Positions 36,242 to 44,975 of a DNA stretch of 64,000 nucleotides are shown in pieces (the first letter of the stretch is position 1; every line of letters begins with the position of its first letter). The stretch lies in the NCBI GenBank assembly GCA_946811185.2, contig OX328104.1:12039918-12103917 (forward strand). The letters run 5' to 3'. Under the pieces are notes generated by a model that did not search any database, was not told where the DNA came from, and saw nothing but the letters and a program-made list of their open reading frames with translations. The position numbers were made by a program, and so were the translations under genes. Origin of the DNA: Hippopus hippopus (taxonomy: Eukaryota; Mollusca; Bivalvia; Cardiida; Cardiidae).

Positions 36242-36247
36242 ACCTTA
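36242..36247. other. Polinton target-site duplication, left
   Basis: The six bases ACCTTA directly precede the element's terminal AG and are repeated exactly after its right end. Six bases is the known Polinton duplication length. Confidence 0.95.
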
Positions 36248-36789
36248 AGTAGGTAGGAATATGGGTTATCTGACACATTTTTAACTTTTTTTTTATTTTT
36301 TGATTAAATTTTTATAAAACTGTTCCAGGATGCCCATACGATTTTTTGGGGTATAAATTGTTTATCAACTAATATATATCATATCATGGCCCCCCCCATT
36401 ATGTGTCTATGCATGAGGGACTAACATAATTACTATATCCATTTTACCATAATTCAAAAATAAAGAAGTGATAAAACAACCTGCCAACATACCCCACAAA
36501 CAACCTACCAACTTGAACCCCACAAACAACTAGTCAACTTGTCAACATAACAACCAGATAATTTACTAACGTAACCCCCTTAACCAACAAAACAACGATC
36601 TCAGTAGATCTCAGTAGATCTCACTTAAGCGCGCGCGCGCGCACGTAATATGTTACGATGATGTAAATGTAACGACCGAATAATGTGATGACATGACATA
36701 TAATATATAAATGGTCGGTATATATTATATGTGTGAAAAATTTTTTTGAATTTTTTATAATTTTAAATTATAAATTAATTCAAGATGGA
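36248..36789 (+). repeat. Polinton left terminal inverted repeat
   Basis: By eye it matches the right end base for base over about 540 bp except two length differences. It has eight rather than nine C in the run near 36399, and three rather than four copies of the GATCTCAGTA unit near 36598-36622. It ends five bases into the first gene (ATGGA is shared by the genes at both ends). Confidence 0.95.
36598..36784 (+). promoter_or_regulatory. TIR-borne promoter region, left
   Basis: It contains the GATCTCAGTA tandem units, a (GC)7 tract with Z-DNA potential, an ACGTAATATGTTACG imperfect palindrome, a TATATAAATGG block and a 40-base AT-rich leader ending ATTAATTCAAG just before the ATG. The same leader precedes both RING genes at the other end. 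Confidence 0.55.
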
Positions 36790-37300
36790 ACCGTTAAAAG
36801 AGTTTTTAAAAGAGTTAAACTTAGATAAAAATAAAAGTTTAATGAAGGCTATAGATAATATGGAAGAAAATTTGTTAAATATGGATATAGCTAAAGATAA
36901 ATTTAAAAACTTAATTTCGGATAAAGAATCATTAGCGAGATTTGCTATACTTCTCGCTAATTATGTAAAAAGTATTTTAGATTTAATAGACCCTGAAATT
37001 AATCAATATGGAGATGCAAAAATGAAATTTTTTTCTGAAATTTATAAAAGAAAAAATGTGTCTAAAAAAGATTTAAGAAACGCAATTAATACATGGATTG
37101 GGCTTAAATTAGATAAAAAATTAACTAAAAACCAATTAATATACAACTTTGTGTGGCATACTTCTGATAAACATGAAAAAGAAGCAATAATGAGATATCC
37201 TCCACATGTCGTAGAAATGAGGAAAAATAGAGTAATATTATTAGAAGACATACGTGATCTAACAAATAAGGTAGTTGAAGATCTTAAGTTTTTAAGTTAA
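36785..37300 (+). CDS. Unknown 171-aa helical protein at left end
   Basis: I do not recognise this protein. The start is the first ATG after the TIR leader and lies in the last bases of the repeat. The sequence is Lys/Asp-rich and looks almost all alpha-helical. It has an amphipathic, hydrophobic segment around residues 52-68 (RFAILLANYVKSILDLI) and no signal peptide, zinc site or obvious catalytic motif. It is transcribed away from the polymerase gene, with which it converges 3' to 3' (41 bases apart). Position at the tip, next to the TIR, is where Polintons and adintoviruses often carry host-interaction or accessory genes, so a host-modulating role is possible but only inferred. A Bcl-2-like or death-fold structure cannot be confirmed by eye. 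Confidence 0.7.
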   Translation: MEPLKEFLKELNLDKNKSLMKAIDNMEENLLNMDIAKDKFKNLISDKESLARFAILLANYVKSILDLIDPEINQYGDAKMKFFSEIYKRKNVSKKDLRNAINTWIGLKLDKKLTKNQLIYNFVWHTSDKHEKEAIMRYPPHVVEMRKNRVILLEDIRDLTNKVVEDLKFLS

Positions 37301-37341
37301 GAAAGTTTTTTTATAAATATAATTTAATCAGTAAAATTAAA

Positions 37342-40300
37342 TTATATTTTATGATGCCCCCAAGCTAATGTGCCAATCTTGTCTTCCAAAACAAACCTTT
37401 TATCATCACTTGCCCCTAACGCTTTTTTGTTTAACTCTTCAGTATACATATTATGACCCGTACTTTTTAAAACAGTCATCTTTCTATACTGGTCCTTTTT
37501 TGTAAGCAAACACTCTTTGTAATTACTAAAGTTTATTTCTTTCTTAATAACCGCTTTTTTAACACCTTTACATCTTTTATCTTCCTCACCATCTAAAGTT
37601 TTATAAGCATACATTTTTGCTCCTAGACCAACAAACTCAGTCATAATTTTACCACATAATTCATCTTTAAACATTCCAACTACTCTAGCATTACAATCAT
37701 TTTTTAAGAAATGGTCTTTAGGATAATTGCTTGTATCAAACATTTCAACCACATCTTTCTCCATATCCTTATATAAATCCTCAGTTTCTACTTCAAGGAT
37801 GAAACTATCTGTATCAGTATAACACATTCTAACCTTTTCACCATACTTAGCTTTAAGGTAGTTATAATAAGTTTTTTGCATATGCGTTTTACTAATATCT
37901 AAGATGCTTAATCCTGAGTAAATAGGTTTATTATATTTTAAAACAGTGTTTTTCATGTGTACCGCTGTTAGGTTTTCATCGAATATTGTTGTGTGGCCAT
38001 AGTTTGGTTTTGCTACTAATTTTTTATAACGCTCTTCACTAGAAACCAGTTCTATCGTTACTCTGTTTCTCAGGTTTTCCATAGTTTTACCAAAAACTGA
38101 ATTATTCATCAACTTAAAAAAATCTTTTTCGAAATTATTTTTAGCCGCTTTTCTTAGTTCAATGTTTGTATCAATATATGATTTTAACCATGAGCTTTCC
38201 TCAAACTTAATTCCTCGATGTATTTTAGTAATTTTTAAACCTAAATCAACGCATGTTTTTAAAGTTTCATGATGAATAATGTAATTTTCTTTATTATTTA
38301 AGTTTGGAATAAGTTTTTCTACTTTTTCTATTTTTAAACGTTCAGGTGCTAAAGGGAAATCATTATGTAAATCGTGTAATTCTTTTGGATATTCTAAATC
38401 TACTTCTAATATACACGGGATTTTTTGCCAAATTTCTAATTCTTTATTTGTCATCCATTTAAAACCATGTGTAGGAAGAGGACAACTCATTGCCCAAGGA
38501 TAAAGACTGTTTGCATCTATATATAATAAATATTTTGATGGTTTACTTGGATCATATAATTCACCCATATACTTATTATTTGCTTTTGCATATCTTTTAC
38601 TGCACATACTAACACCACCTCTGATACCATTTTCAACCATTAAGAGCATATCAGGATCAGATAAAAGCTCTAGGTTTACTTTCGTTATTTTTAATGTTGC
38701 ATCCCAAGCTAAACCAGGAGCTGTATAATACCAACTAGGATCTAAATTATAGTTTTCACGACAAACATCTCTAAAGTTCTCGAAAACATCCGCTAAAAGC
38801 AATACATCTATTTCATTGTAAAGTTTTAAGTAATCCTTCAACGTTTTCATGTTAAAAGTTTTCCAAACCTTTTGCGCATGAGCATAATCTTCATCACTAA
38901 TTCCTTCTTTGTTTAAACTAGAGTAAAATGCTTCTTTAGGCGGTAATTTCTCTTCTTTAAGTTTATCAAATGAATCTAGGTACTCATAAGGAAAGACTCC
39001 TTTTCTCCTAACCAATGGTAGGAGATTCTTAGTGAAATATCTCGATAAAATTTTTAATTGACTTTCTTCTAAGTTACTCGAAAGCTTATCTAAACTAGAA
39101 CTCATAAACTTAAAGCTATCAAGAAATCTAATTTTATGTTTTATATTTTTTCCAACCCAAATATCTTTACTAAAACTAATATATTTCTCTTCATTGTTTG
39201 GAATACAATCAATCTTCCCTTCAGATTTACCAAGACATTTAATAAAAAGATGAGCGTCATATCCACTAAGATTATGAAGGTATACAGGTGTGAAGTTAGG
39301 ATTTTTACCCTTTAGATTGCATTCATTGTGTGCGGCACCTCTATATTTACCCGTAAAATGACAATGGTCTCTCACTCTATAATTAGCATGATTAAACTTT
39401 CCACCACAAATCCAACAGTGTGTTTGTTGTCTATGTTTCATTTCTTCCCCTATTGTAATTTCAATAGGTGTTGGTTTTTGGTGATACCATTGATGAATTT
39501 CTTGTATATCATCTTTCAACCAGTTTATAAAAACTTCCTCAGCATTTTCTCCAACATAACTTCTTTTTATAGGAGCACACACAGCATCGTCAAAACATTT
39601 TATAATATAGTAAAAACTACAAGGTACATGCTTTTGACGTTGTATAGTATAACTTTTTTCTGGGTTTGGTTGGCATGTGTGTATTGGTTCCAAAACACTT
39701 TCAAAATCAGCGTATACAACAAAGGGAACCTCAAGTTTTCTAGAATGGTTTTCAAAAGCTAACCAGGTATCTGGTTTTGGCATTTCTAAAGTAATAGGTT
39801 CGTGTTCGTTACAGTATTTTTTATGTTTTTCCAAAAGTTCTTTACAACCAAAATGATTCAGACATCGTTTACAACATTCTATATTTCCATTATGAGTACT
39901 CGTTATTTGTTTTTTAACTAATTTATTAAAGTTTTTTATGAGAGTGTAGTGCATGTTTTCCTCATTTTTAATAAAAAGAAGGTCAACATGTTTACTTTTT
40001 TCACATTTTGTAAGTCTAAGCGGATAAATATATTCCTGGTACCCATATACGTTTACACTAATGTCAGGATTTTGTTTTTCGAACTTTTTTATATCTTCTA
40101 AGGAGACCGGACATCTGATACCCTCCATATTTAAAGTTCCTTTTAATGGTATCAGGTCAGTAATCCTTTGAGGGTTTTCATCTTTAGGGTGTAGGTATCT
40201 AAGCACACAATAAATAAAACATTCTTCATCTTTATTTTTCATATTGATAACTGCTTTTTTGTTAGCAATCCATTTTGGTAAAGGTAACCAACCATCAGCT

Positions 40301-40899
40301 CTTAAAGGAACATAAGTAGCTATATGTAGTTCTAACCGCACTATACTTTCAAAAGTCCAACCACTACCTTCTCTTTGGAACTTAGCTAAATTTTCTAAAA
40401 CTTCATCTATCATTGTATTCAATAAATCCTCTATTTCTTCACTGTTTAAATTTAAATGTTGGCTACTATGAAAAGCACGTTCCACGGGGTCTTGGTCAAT
40501 CTCTGTTATTAACCTTAATTTACACCTAAGTACAAGTTTTACCTTTGTTCGTAAATTATTTCGAAGAGTATTTATAAGAGGCATCCACGTTTCTGCGAAA
40601 AATCTTTGCGGGTTATAATTTTCTCTACCCTCTATAACATATTGACTAGCATACTCTCTAAATGCGGATCGAGAAGCTCTAATCTCAAACGGTTGTCTTG
40701 GTGGATAATTTTCTCTAACATTCTGAACAATTTCATCAAAAACTTGCGGTAATTGGTCTTCTTCCACATTACCAGTTAACCAATTAGTAAAATTATTGAT
40801 TCTACGTTGGATTGATTGAGGTATAGCACTCGTTACGGTCCTCCCAACATTTGATGCAGCTCTTCTAACTATATTAGAAATTCTATTAAACCAACTCAT
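37342..40899 (-). CDS. polB: Protein-primed family B DNA polymerase
   Basis: This 1185-aa enzyme copies the element, presumably by protein priming from the TIR ends. The exonuclease motifs are YADFES (about 396-401), the GYDAHLF region (546-552) and YNEID (694-698). The polymerase motifs are A, DANSLYPWAM (795-804); B, KLMNNSVFGKT (929-939); and C, YTDTDS (1027-1032). A KGVKK motif follows (about 1111-1115). A Cys/His cluster at 342-363 and a second at 495-528 (CWICGG ... DHCHFTGKYRG ... C) look like zinc-binding sites, the latter resembling endonuclease VII-type His-Me fingers. The N-terminal 200 residues are the extension usual in animal Polinton polymerases. The length is full and there are no breaks. 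It is divergent from the small gene at 40987 across an 87-bp AT-rich promoter. The antisense frame at 39328-39762 is a shadow. Confidence 0.96.
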   Translation of the reverse strand: MSWFNRISNIVRRAASNVGRTVTSAIPQSIQRRINNFTNWLTGNVEEDQLPQVFDEIVQNVRENYPPRQPFEIRASRSAFREYASQYVIEGRENYNPQRFFAETWMPLINTLRNNLRTKVKLVLRCKLRLITEIDQDPVERAFHSSQHLNLNSEEIEDLLNTMIDEVLENLAKFQREGSGWTFESIVRLELHIATYVPLRADGWLPLPKWIANKKAVINMKNKDEECFIYCVLRYLHPKDENPQRITDLIPLKGTLNMEGIRCPVSLEDIKKFEKQNPDISVNVYGYQEYIYPLRLTKCEKSKHVDLLFIKNEENMHYTLIKNFNKLVKKQITSTHNGNIECCKRCLNHFGCKELLEKHKKYCNEHEPITLEMPKPDTWLAFENHSRKLEVPFVVYADFESVLEPIHTCQPNPEKSYTIQRQKHVPCSFYYIIKCFDDAVCAPIKRSYVGENAEEVFINWLKDDIQEIHQWYHQKPTPIEITIGEEMKHRQQTHCWICGGKFNHANYRVRDHCHFTGKYRGAAHNECNLKGKNPNFTPVYLHNLSGYDAHLFIKCLGKSEGKIDCIPNNEEKYISFSKDIWVGKNIKHKIRFLDSFKFMSSSLDKLSSNLEESQLKILSRYFTKNLLPLVRRKGVFPYEYLDSFDKLKEEKLPPKEAFYSSLNKEGISDEDYAHAQKVWKTFNMKTLKDYLKLYNEIDVLLLADVFENFRDVCRENYNLDPSWYYTAPGLAWDATLKITKVNLELLSDPDMLLMVENGIRGGVSMCSKRYAKANNKYMGELYDPSKPSKYLLYIDANSLYPWAMSCPLPTHGFKWMTNKELEIWQKIPCILEVDLEYPKELHDLHNDFPLAPERLKIEKVEKLIPNLNNKENYIIHHETLKTCVDLGLKITKIHRGIKFEESSWLKSYIDTNIELRKAAKNNFEKDFFKLMNNSVFGKTMENLRNRVTIELVSSEERYKKLVAKPNYGHTTIFDENLTAVHMKNTVLKYNKPIYSGLSILDISKTHMQKTYYNYLKAKYGEKVRMCYTDTDSFILEVETEDLYKDMEKDVVEMFDTSNYPKDHFLKNDCNARVVGMFKDELCGKIMTEFVGLGAKMYAYKTLDGEEDKRCKGVKKAVIKKEINFSNYKECLLTKKDQYRKMTVLKSTGHNMYTEELNKKALGASDDKRFVLEDKIGTLAWGHHKI

Positions 40900-40986
40900 T
40901 TTTATTTATATATATATATTACTATACTAAAATCATTTTTTTAAAAAATTATATATATATTAATTCAACAATAATATATATATAAA
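40900..40986. promoter_or_regulatory. Divergent AT-rich promoter between polB and 71-aa gene
   Basis: The 87 bases are almost pure A/T, with TATATATATATT on one side and AATAATATATATATAAA on the other. A TATA block therefore lies within about 15-25 bases of each start codon. Confidence 0.5.
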
Positions 40987-41202
40987 ATGGACGATAAAAT
41001 AGAATTTATGAAAAGATATACTAAAGTTGAAGTAATGAAATTATGTGAAGCTAAGGTACCCAGAATGTATAATGAAAAAGGACTAAAACATACACCTAAA
41101 CATAAGATAATTGAAAAACTAGTTCGTAATGGTATCAAACCAGATTTAAATAGAAACCTTATACATAAAACTGGTTGGCGATTTTGGGAATTTAAATCTT
41201 AA
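40987..41202 (+). CDS. Small 71-aa basic protein, possibly SAP-like
   Basis: The start codon follows directly on ATATATATAAA. The protein is short and basic (Lys/Arg-rich). Its first 50 residues read like two helices joined by a loop (KVEVMKLCEAKVP ... HKIIEKLVRNG), a layout reminiscent of SAP/HeH DNA-binding motifs. That resemblance is weak and is an inference. The last codons run into the 3' end of the capsid gene on the other strand with a 4-base overlap at the stop codons (TTAA). It is short enough that chance cannot be excluded, but spacing, start context and base composition match the element's other genes. Confidence 0.6.
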   Translation: MDDKIEFMKRYTKVEVMKLCEAKVPRMYNEKGLKHTPKHKIIEKLVRNGIKPDLNRNLIHKTGWRFWEFKS

Positions 41203-42485
41203 TACACTACACTCATTTTATTTCCATCAGACTGGAAGTTAATTAACCTATCACTAATAATAACGGCATATGCCTCTGTATTCGCAAGCACATTTTCAGT
41301 AAAATGTGTTTTGATTTGGATATCAGTGACAGAGTATTTCAATCTCTCACTCTGTTTGGAAACATCAAACAAAAACAAAGGATGAAGGGTTTTATAATCT
41401 GAGGGAGTAATGTTAGGGTTTGACACCATTTCATTCATGTTATAAAACTTAGACCTAAATAAAGCAGCGTCACCATACACTCTACTAAATTGGTTTGCGG
41501 TAAAACTGAGATTATAATCAACAGCGGGATATCTAGTAGAATTTAACGTAACATAAATGTTTTGAACGTTTCTATGATCAAATATAGCTGGATTTTGTTG
41601 TTGGTCACCACTTTTACCAGTCTGAAAACCAACAATGATAAAACGTGGCACTTCAGGTGATGATTTGACAGCGAGTCTCCAGGTAAATGATGTTGACTCG
41701 GGAACAGCGATAGAGTCACACTGTCTCATTCTATATCCAACTGGTATTTTTTCTTTTTTCTCGATAATTTTATAAAGTTGCATTTTCTCTTCATCTGCGG
41801 GTAGCACATGAGGTACAAACCAAGATACTCTAAGTAAATTAATTCTACCATCAGCAGGAGCAACACCATCTCTAAAAATTGCATCATTATCATTATTTCT
41901 CGTTAATGTGAGAGTTTGCTTCATTCCATACAATATCTTATCATAATCATCACAAAAACCAAATATATGTTTTAATGGAACTCTGAAGCTAAAGGTACCT
42001 CTTGGAAGAGGGTTATTAATAATATAATTTCTTCTTACAATAAAACCAGTGTTTCCGGCACCCGCGTTAGCTGCTGTATCTTTATACCACAATTGATTTA
42101 ACCCTTGTGATTTAGAGAAATCATCCGGGTATTTTAACAAACCAAGCATTGTAGTAGCCTGACCAGGATTCAATACAGATTCAATCTCCATACCCGAAAG
42201 TTGATACTTAATATTTTTAAAAAGATACATGAGACCATTGTTTGTTAAAGAAACATTAGTGTTAGCATCATAAACTGCTCCATTATCACTTCTTACTAAT
42301 TCGCCTACAATAAGTAAATAACTTTCACTAGGATGAGTAAAAATATCTTGAGTCTCAATGTTAATCCTAATGTCTGCTCCTGAGCTGTTGAGATTGGTAC
42401 CAGTGATTGGTTCATACTCATGGTGTTCATACTCAACAATACTATCATCTTTTAAAATTGGTTCGGTGATTTTTAAAATATCCAT
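41199..42485 (-). CDS. Major capsid protein, double jelly-roll
   Basis: The 428-aa product builds the hexon-like shell. It belongs to the double jelly-roll family of Polinton and adintovirus capsids. Recognisable conserved stretches are INIETQDIFTHPSESYLL (about 41-58), the NPGQATTMLGLLKYPDDF region (107-124), the FSFRVPLKHIFGFCDDYDK region (about 166-184) and the C-terminal YAVIISDRLINFQSDGN segment. No signal peptide or membrane segment is present, as expected. Its start context is TTATAAAATGG. It is the last gene of the minus-strand virion block that begins with the ATPase. Length is typical of the shorter invertebrate Polinton capsid proteins. The assignment rests on memory of the family pattern. 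A structure prediction showing two eight-stranded rolls would settle it. Confidence 0.9.
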   Translation of the reverse strand: MDILKITEPILKDDSIVEYEHHEYEPITGTNLNSSGADIRINIETQDIFTHPSESYLLIVGELVRSDNGAVYDANTNVSLTNNGLMYLFKNIKYQLSGMEIESVLNPGQATTMLGLLKYPDDFSKSQGLNQLWYKDTAANAGAGNTGFIVRRNYIINNPLPRGTFSFRVPLKHIFGFCDDYDKILYGMKQTLTLTRNNDNDAIFRDGVAPADGRINLLRVSWFVPHVLPADEEKMQLYKIIEKKEKIPVGYRMRQCDSIAVPESTSFTWRLAVKSSPEVPRFIIVGFQTGKSGDQQQNPAIFDHRNVQNIYVTLNSTRYPAVDYNLSFTANQFSRVYGDAALFRSKFYNMNEMVSNPNITPSDYKTLHPLFLFDVSKQSERLKYSVTDIQIKTHFTENVLANTEAYAVIISDRLINFQSDGNKMSVVY

Positions 42486-42530
42486 TTTATAATAGTGATT
42501 ATAATTTTTAAATGAAATTAAAAATTATAA

Positions 42531-42878
42531 TTATTCTAACCAAAGCTGGGGAAAAGACTTATTACAATTATTAACAAAAACACCTCGAAGTTTAATTCTT
42601 TTTGCGGTATCCAGTATAGCTTTAGGATAAAGTTTATTACCATATACAAGTTTTATTTCAGGTATACCCCATTTTTTTAAATATTTATTTACCTTTTCCT
42701 CAATCTCTTTCATCTTGGTTACCTTTTCGGGAGATAACTTCACAACAGCTTTTTTATAACTATATTTCGTTTTATCAATTTCTAGGATTTCACAATCTTC
42801 TATGTTTAAAGAAGCGCCTACTATTTCAATAGTAGCAGTATTGTATTTTTTATGATCTACACGATTAAAATGTAACAT
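42531..42878 (-). CDS. Unknown 115-aa element protein
   Basis: I do not recognise a family. The protein is basic and mixed alpha/beta, with a likely helix at about residues 52-70 (KVTKMKEIEEKVNKYLKKW) and no membrane segment or metal site. A TATATATATAAAAGA stretch stands immediately before the ATG. It lies 45 bases upstream of the capsid gene and 27 bases after the core-like gene, all on the same strand, so a structural or assembly role is likely from context alone. Confidence 0.75.
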   Translation of the reverse strand: MLHFNRVDHKKYNTATIEIVGASLNIEDCEILEIDKTKYSYKKAVVKLSPEKVTKMKEIEEKVNKYLKKWGIPEIKLVYGNKLYPKAILDTAKRIKLRGVFVNNCNKSFPQLWLE

Positions 42879-42905
42879 TCTTTTATATATATATATATAT
42901 ATTTT

Positions 42906-43304
42906 TTATACCGTTTTAATACCCGCTCCACTGTTTAATTTTTTAACTAAGTCTTGAATAGCAATGGCACTTCCATCTATTAATGTGCTAATGTTTTGTG
43001 TTGTAGGGGTATTAGCGGGTTTTGGGGGTGTGTTATATTTTTGTAAAATTTGCTTCGATTTTGGTGTCAAAGCTTTAGTAACTAATTTTTTTCCCGCTTC
43101 TACAGCCGCACTTTTTCCAACCTCTAAAGCTTTCTTTGCACCTTCCTTCGCTACACTCTTTCCTACATCAAGGGCAGAAGACGCAATTTGTTTAGCTGCA
43201 CTACTAGTAAAAAGCCCCGCTAAAAAGTTAGCAATACTATCAAAGATTCCCGCACCACCGTATGAATACCTTTTTTTAAATCCGTGTTTCTTAGTGATTA
43301 TCAT
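42906..43304 (-). CDS. Basic core-like / membrane-active virion protein
   Basis: The 132-aa product starts with a basic tag (KKHGFKKRYSYGG). An amphipathic hydrophobic helix follows (AGIFDSIANFLAGLFTSS, about 18-35), then Ala/Lys repeats (VGKSVAKEGAKKALEVGKS) predicted to be a long amphipathic helix, and a Pro/Thr-rich hinge. Small proteins of this type occur next to capsid genes in Polintons and adintoviruses and have been compared with adenovirus core protein X or pVI. That comparison is by resemblance only. The opposite-strand frame at 42964-43338 is its shadow. The start codon is preceded by TATAAAAAAAG. Confidence 0.75.
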   Translation of the reverse strand: MIITKKHGFKKRYSYGGAGIFDSIANFLAGLFTSSAAKQIASSALDVGKSVAKEGAKKALEVGKSAAVEAGKKLVTKALTPKSKQILQKYNTPPKPANTPTTQNISTLIDGSAIAIQDLVKKLNSGAGIKTV

Positions 43305-43310
43305 CTTTTT

Positions 43311-44198
43311 TTATATTATAGACATTAAATTTTTATAAGCGTTTGAATTTAAAACACCTTGTCTTTTTAATTCATCACAAATGCTTACTACCTCATTTCT
43401 TACACCCGTATTACCTGCTTCTTTACTTGCCATCAACAGGTCTAGTCTTTCTAGTAATGCATTAGGGTCAGATGGGATAACAATACCCTTTCCTTCACGT
43501 ATTTTCATACTTAACCAAAGAGGTCTAAGAATTTTATTCCATTTTCTTCCTTTAGAACTTTTAGGGCGTGGATTATCCGGGTCGTTATCTTGATGAAGAG
43601 CGCTGGTTCGTTTCATTAAATCGTGATACTTTGCTAAATCCTCCATTGTATAAATGTTTTCATCTGGTACTTTAGCAACAATTAACTCCCAAAAACCAGG
43701 TGTTCCCATATATATCTCTCTACCAAAAATAATATCATCATGCTCAATAATGACAGGTTTTCTACCAATATAAAATCTACCATCTTCATCACGTAATCCA
43801 AATGTTCTATCAAAATCATCATCAGGATATTTTGTTAGATACTTTATTGCAAGTGGTCCAATTTCAAATGTACTTTTATATTCACTAAATTTCCTTTCCT
43901 CAATAGTTGGTTTTTCTCCAGAGGGGTAAGCTTTTATTGTTGGAAAGGTTGGTAGATTAATAGCTTGTGGTAACTGTTCGATACCTTCTTTAATAGGTTT
44001 AAGTCCCTCTGTAACCTCCTTTGTTGTAGCTTTTTGTGTTTCGATAACAGGTTTAAAAAACCTTGACAGGTCGGTTTGTAATTCTTGTTCACCCGTTCTC
44101 TCTGCTAGTAGATTATCCCGAATCTTCTTTTTCGTTTCGAGATACTCTTTTACAATTAAGTCTCTTTTTGCAGGGTCAGTTATTTTTAGAAATGACAT
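43311..44198 (-). CDS. Polinton PW-like protein (DUF8207 type)
   Basis: The 295-aa protein has a charged, coiled-coil-prone N-terminal half (about 10-80, rich in Lys/Glu with EGLKPIKEGIEQLP heptad-like spacing). A conserved globular centre follows: YPDDDFDRTFGLRDEDGRFY (124-143), IGRKPVIIEHDDIIF and YMGTPGFWELIVAK (163-176). Its helical C-terminus ends NAYKNLMSII. The GTPGFWELI centre is the signature I associate with the DUF8207 family found in animal Polintons. Its function is not established. It is encoded between the virion genes and is therefore probably packaged or needed in assembly. It starts 6 bases before the core-like gene begins to be read, so the two are nearly contiguous. Confidence 0.8.
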   Translation of the reverse strand: MSFLKITDPAKRDLIVKEYLETKKKIRDNLLAERTGEQELQTDLSRFFKPVIETQKATTKEVTEGLKPIKEGIEQLPQAINLPTFPTIKAYPSGEKPTIEERKFSEYKSTFEIGPLAIKYLTKYPDDDFDRTFGLRDEDGRFYIGRKPVIIEHDDIIFGREIYMGTPGFWELIVAKVPDENIYTMEDLAKYHDLMKRTSALHQDNDPDNPRPKSSKGRKWNKILRPLWLSMKIREGKGIVIPSDPNALLERLDLLMASKEAGNTGVRNEVVSICDELKRQGVLNSNAYKNLMSII

Positions 44199-44307
44199 TT
44201 TTAATTAGCAACATATTTTTTTAACGTGATTTTATCATAGATTTTATAACAATTTTTAATCATCATTATCTCCTATTTCACACATACACCTACACCTAAA
44301 TTTTAAT

Positions 44308-44952
44308 TTAATCACCGTTATTCTTTTCAACAAGCCTCCGAAAGGACTCACGAGCTTCTTGCCTCCCTTTCTCAATCAAACTTTCCTTTTCTTCGAGCGT
44401 TACCTTCTTTTTAAACTTACTTCTTATTTCACTCTTCATTTCTTCGTATTTATTCATTTCATCCATTATCAACTTAAACTCATCATCAGATATATGATTA
44501 TCCATTAAAGCTTTTGATACATGATTATCTATAGTATTAAGTTTAGCAGCAGCGAGAGTTTGAATTTTTAAATGTTTTTCAGCTTTAGTAGTAGTTTTCC
44601 TAACAAATACTTTACTAACCAATGAAGAAAGACCGATTACACCAGCAGCAGCTTCCAAACCTACAGCAACGGGTGCCGCTGCAACAGTTGAAAGCAAAAC
44701 AACACCAACACCACCTAACGCTAATGAAACAACAACCAATCCACCTTCAACATTATCAACTACTTTAGCTATTCTAGCATATTTTTTGTTCAATCTTTCC
44801 CTTTCATTTATTTCCTTCTTGAGAAAATTTTGTACTTCCGATATTTTTTGAAGCCTATAAGAATGACCGTTATCCATTTCAATAGGCGGGGCGCTTGCGG
44901 TGCCTAATATAGGATATATTTTATTAGGGTGTTCCTGATTTGTATCTGCCAT
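44308..44952 (-). CDS. Membrane-segment protein with coiled coils
   Basis: The 214-aa protein has a polar N-terminus, a coiled coil at about 35-60 and a long Gly/Ala/Val-rich hydrophobic segment at about 70-113 (two passes or a hairpin). A Lys/Glu-rich helical C-terminus includes a VSKALMDNHISDDEF-type stretch. The layout is familiar from uncharacterised Polinton proteins, but no function is known to me. Start context is TTTTATAAAATGG. The hydrophobic hairpin could act on membranes during entry or assembly; that is inference. Confidence 0.75.
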   Translation of the reverse strand: MADTNQEHPNKIYPILGTASAPPIEMDNGHSYRLQKISEVQNFLKKEINERERLNKKYARIAKVVDNVEGGLVVVSLALGGVGVVLLSTVAAAPVAVGLEAAAGVIGLSSLVSKVFVRKTTTKAEKHLKIQTLAAAKLNTIDNHVSKALMDNHISDDEFKLIMDEMNKYEEMKSEIRSKFKKKVTLEEKESLIEKGRQEARESFRRLVEKNNGD

Positions 44953-44975
44953 TTTATAAAATATAATATTTTTTT

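Noticed and set aside
39328..39762. Long plus-strand open frame of 144 codons
   Set aside because: It lies wholly inside polB on the other strand, has no recognisable domain and reflects codon bias of the polymerase gene.
42964..43338. Plus-strand open frame of 124 codons
   Set aside because: Shadow of the basic core-like gene on the minus strand. Its hydrophobic look is the complement of Ala/Lys codons.
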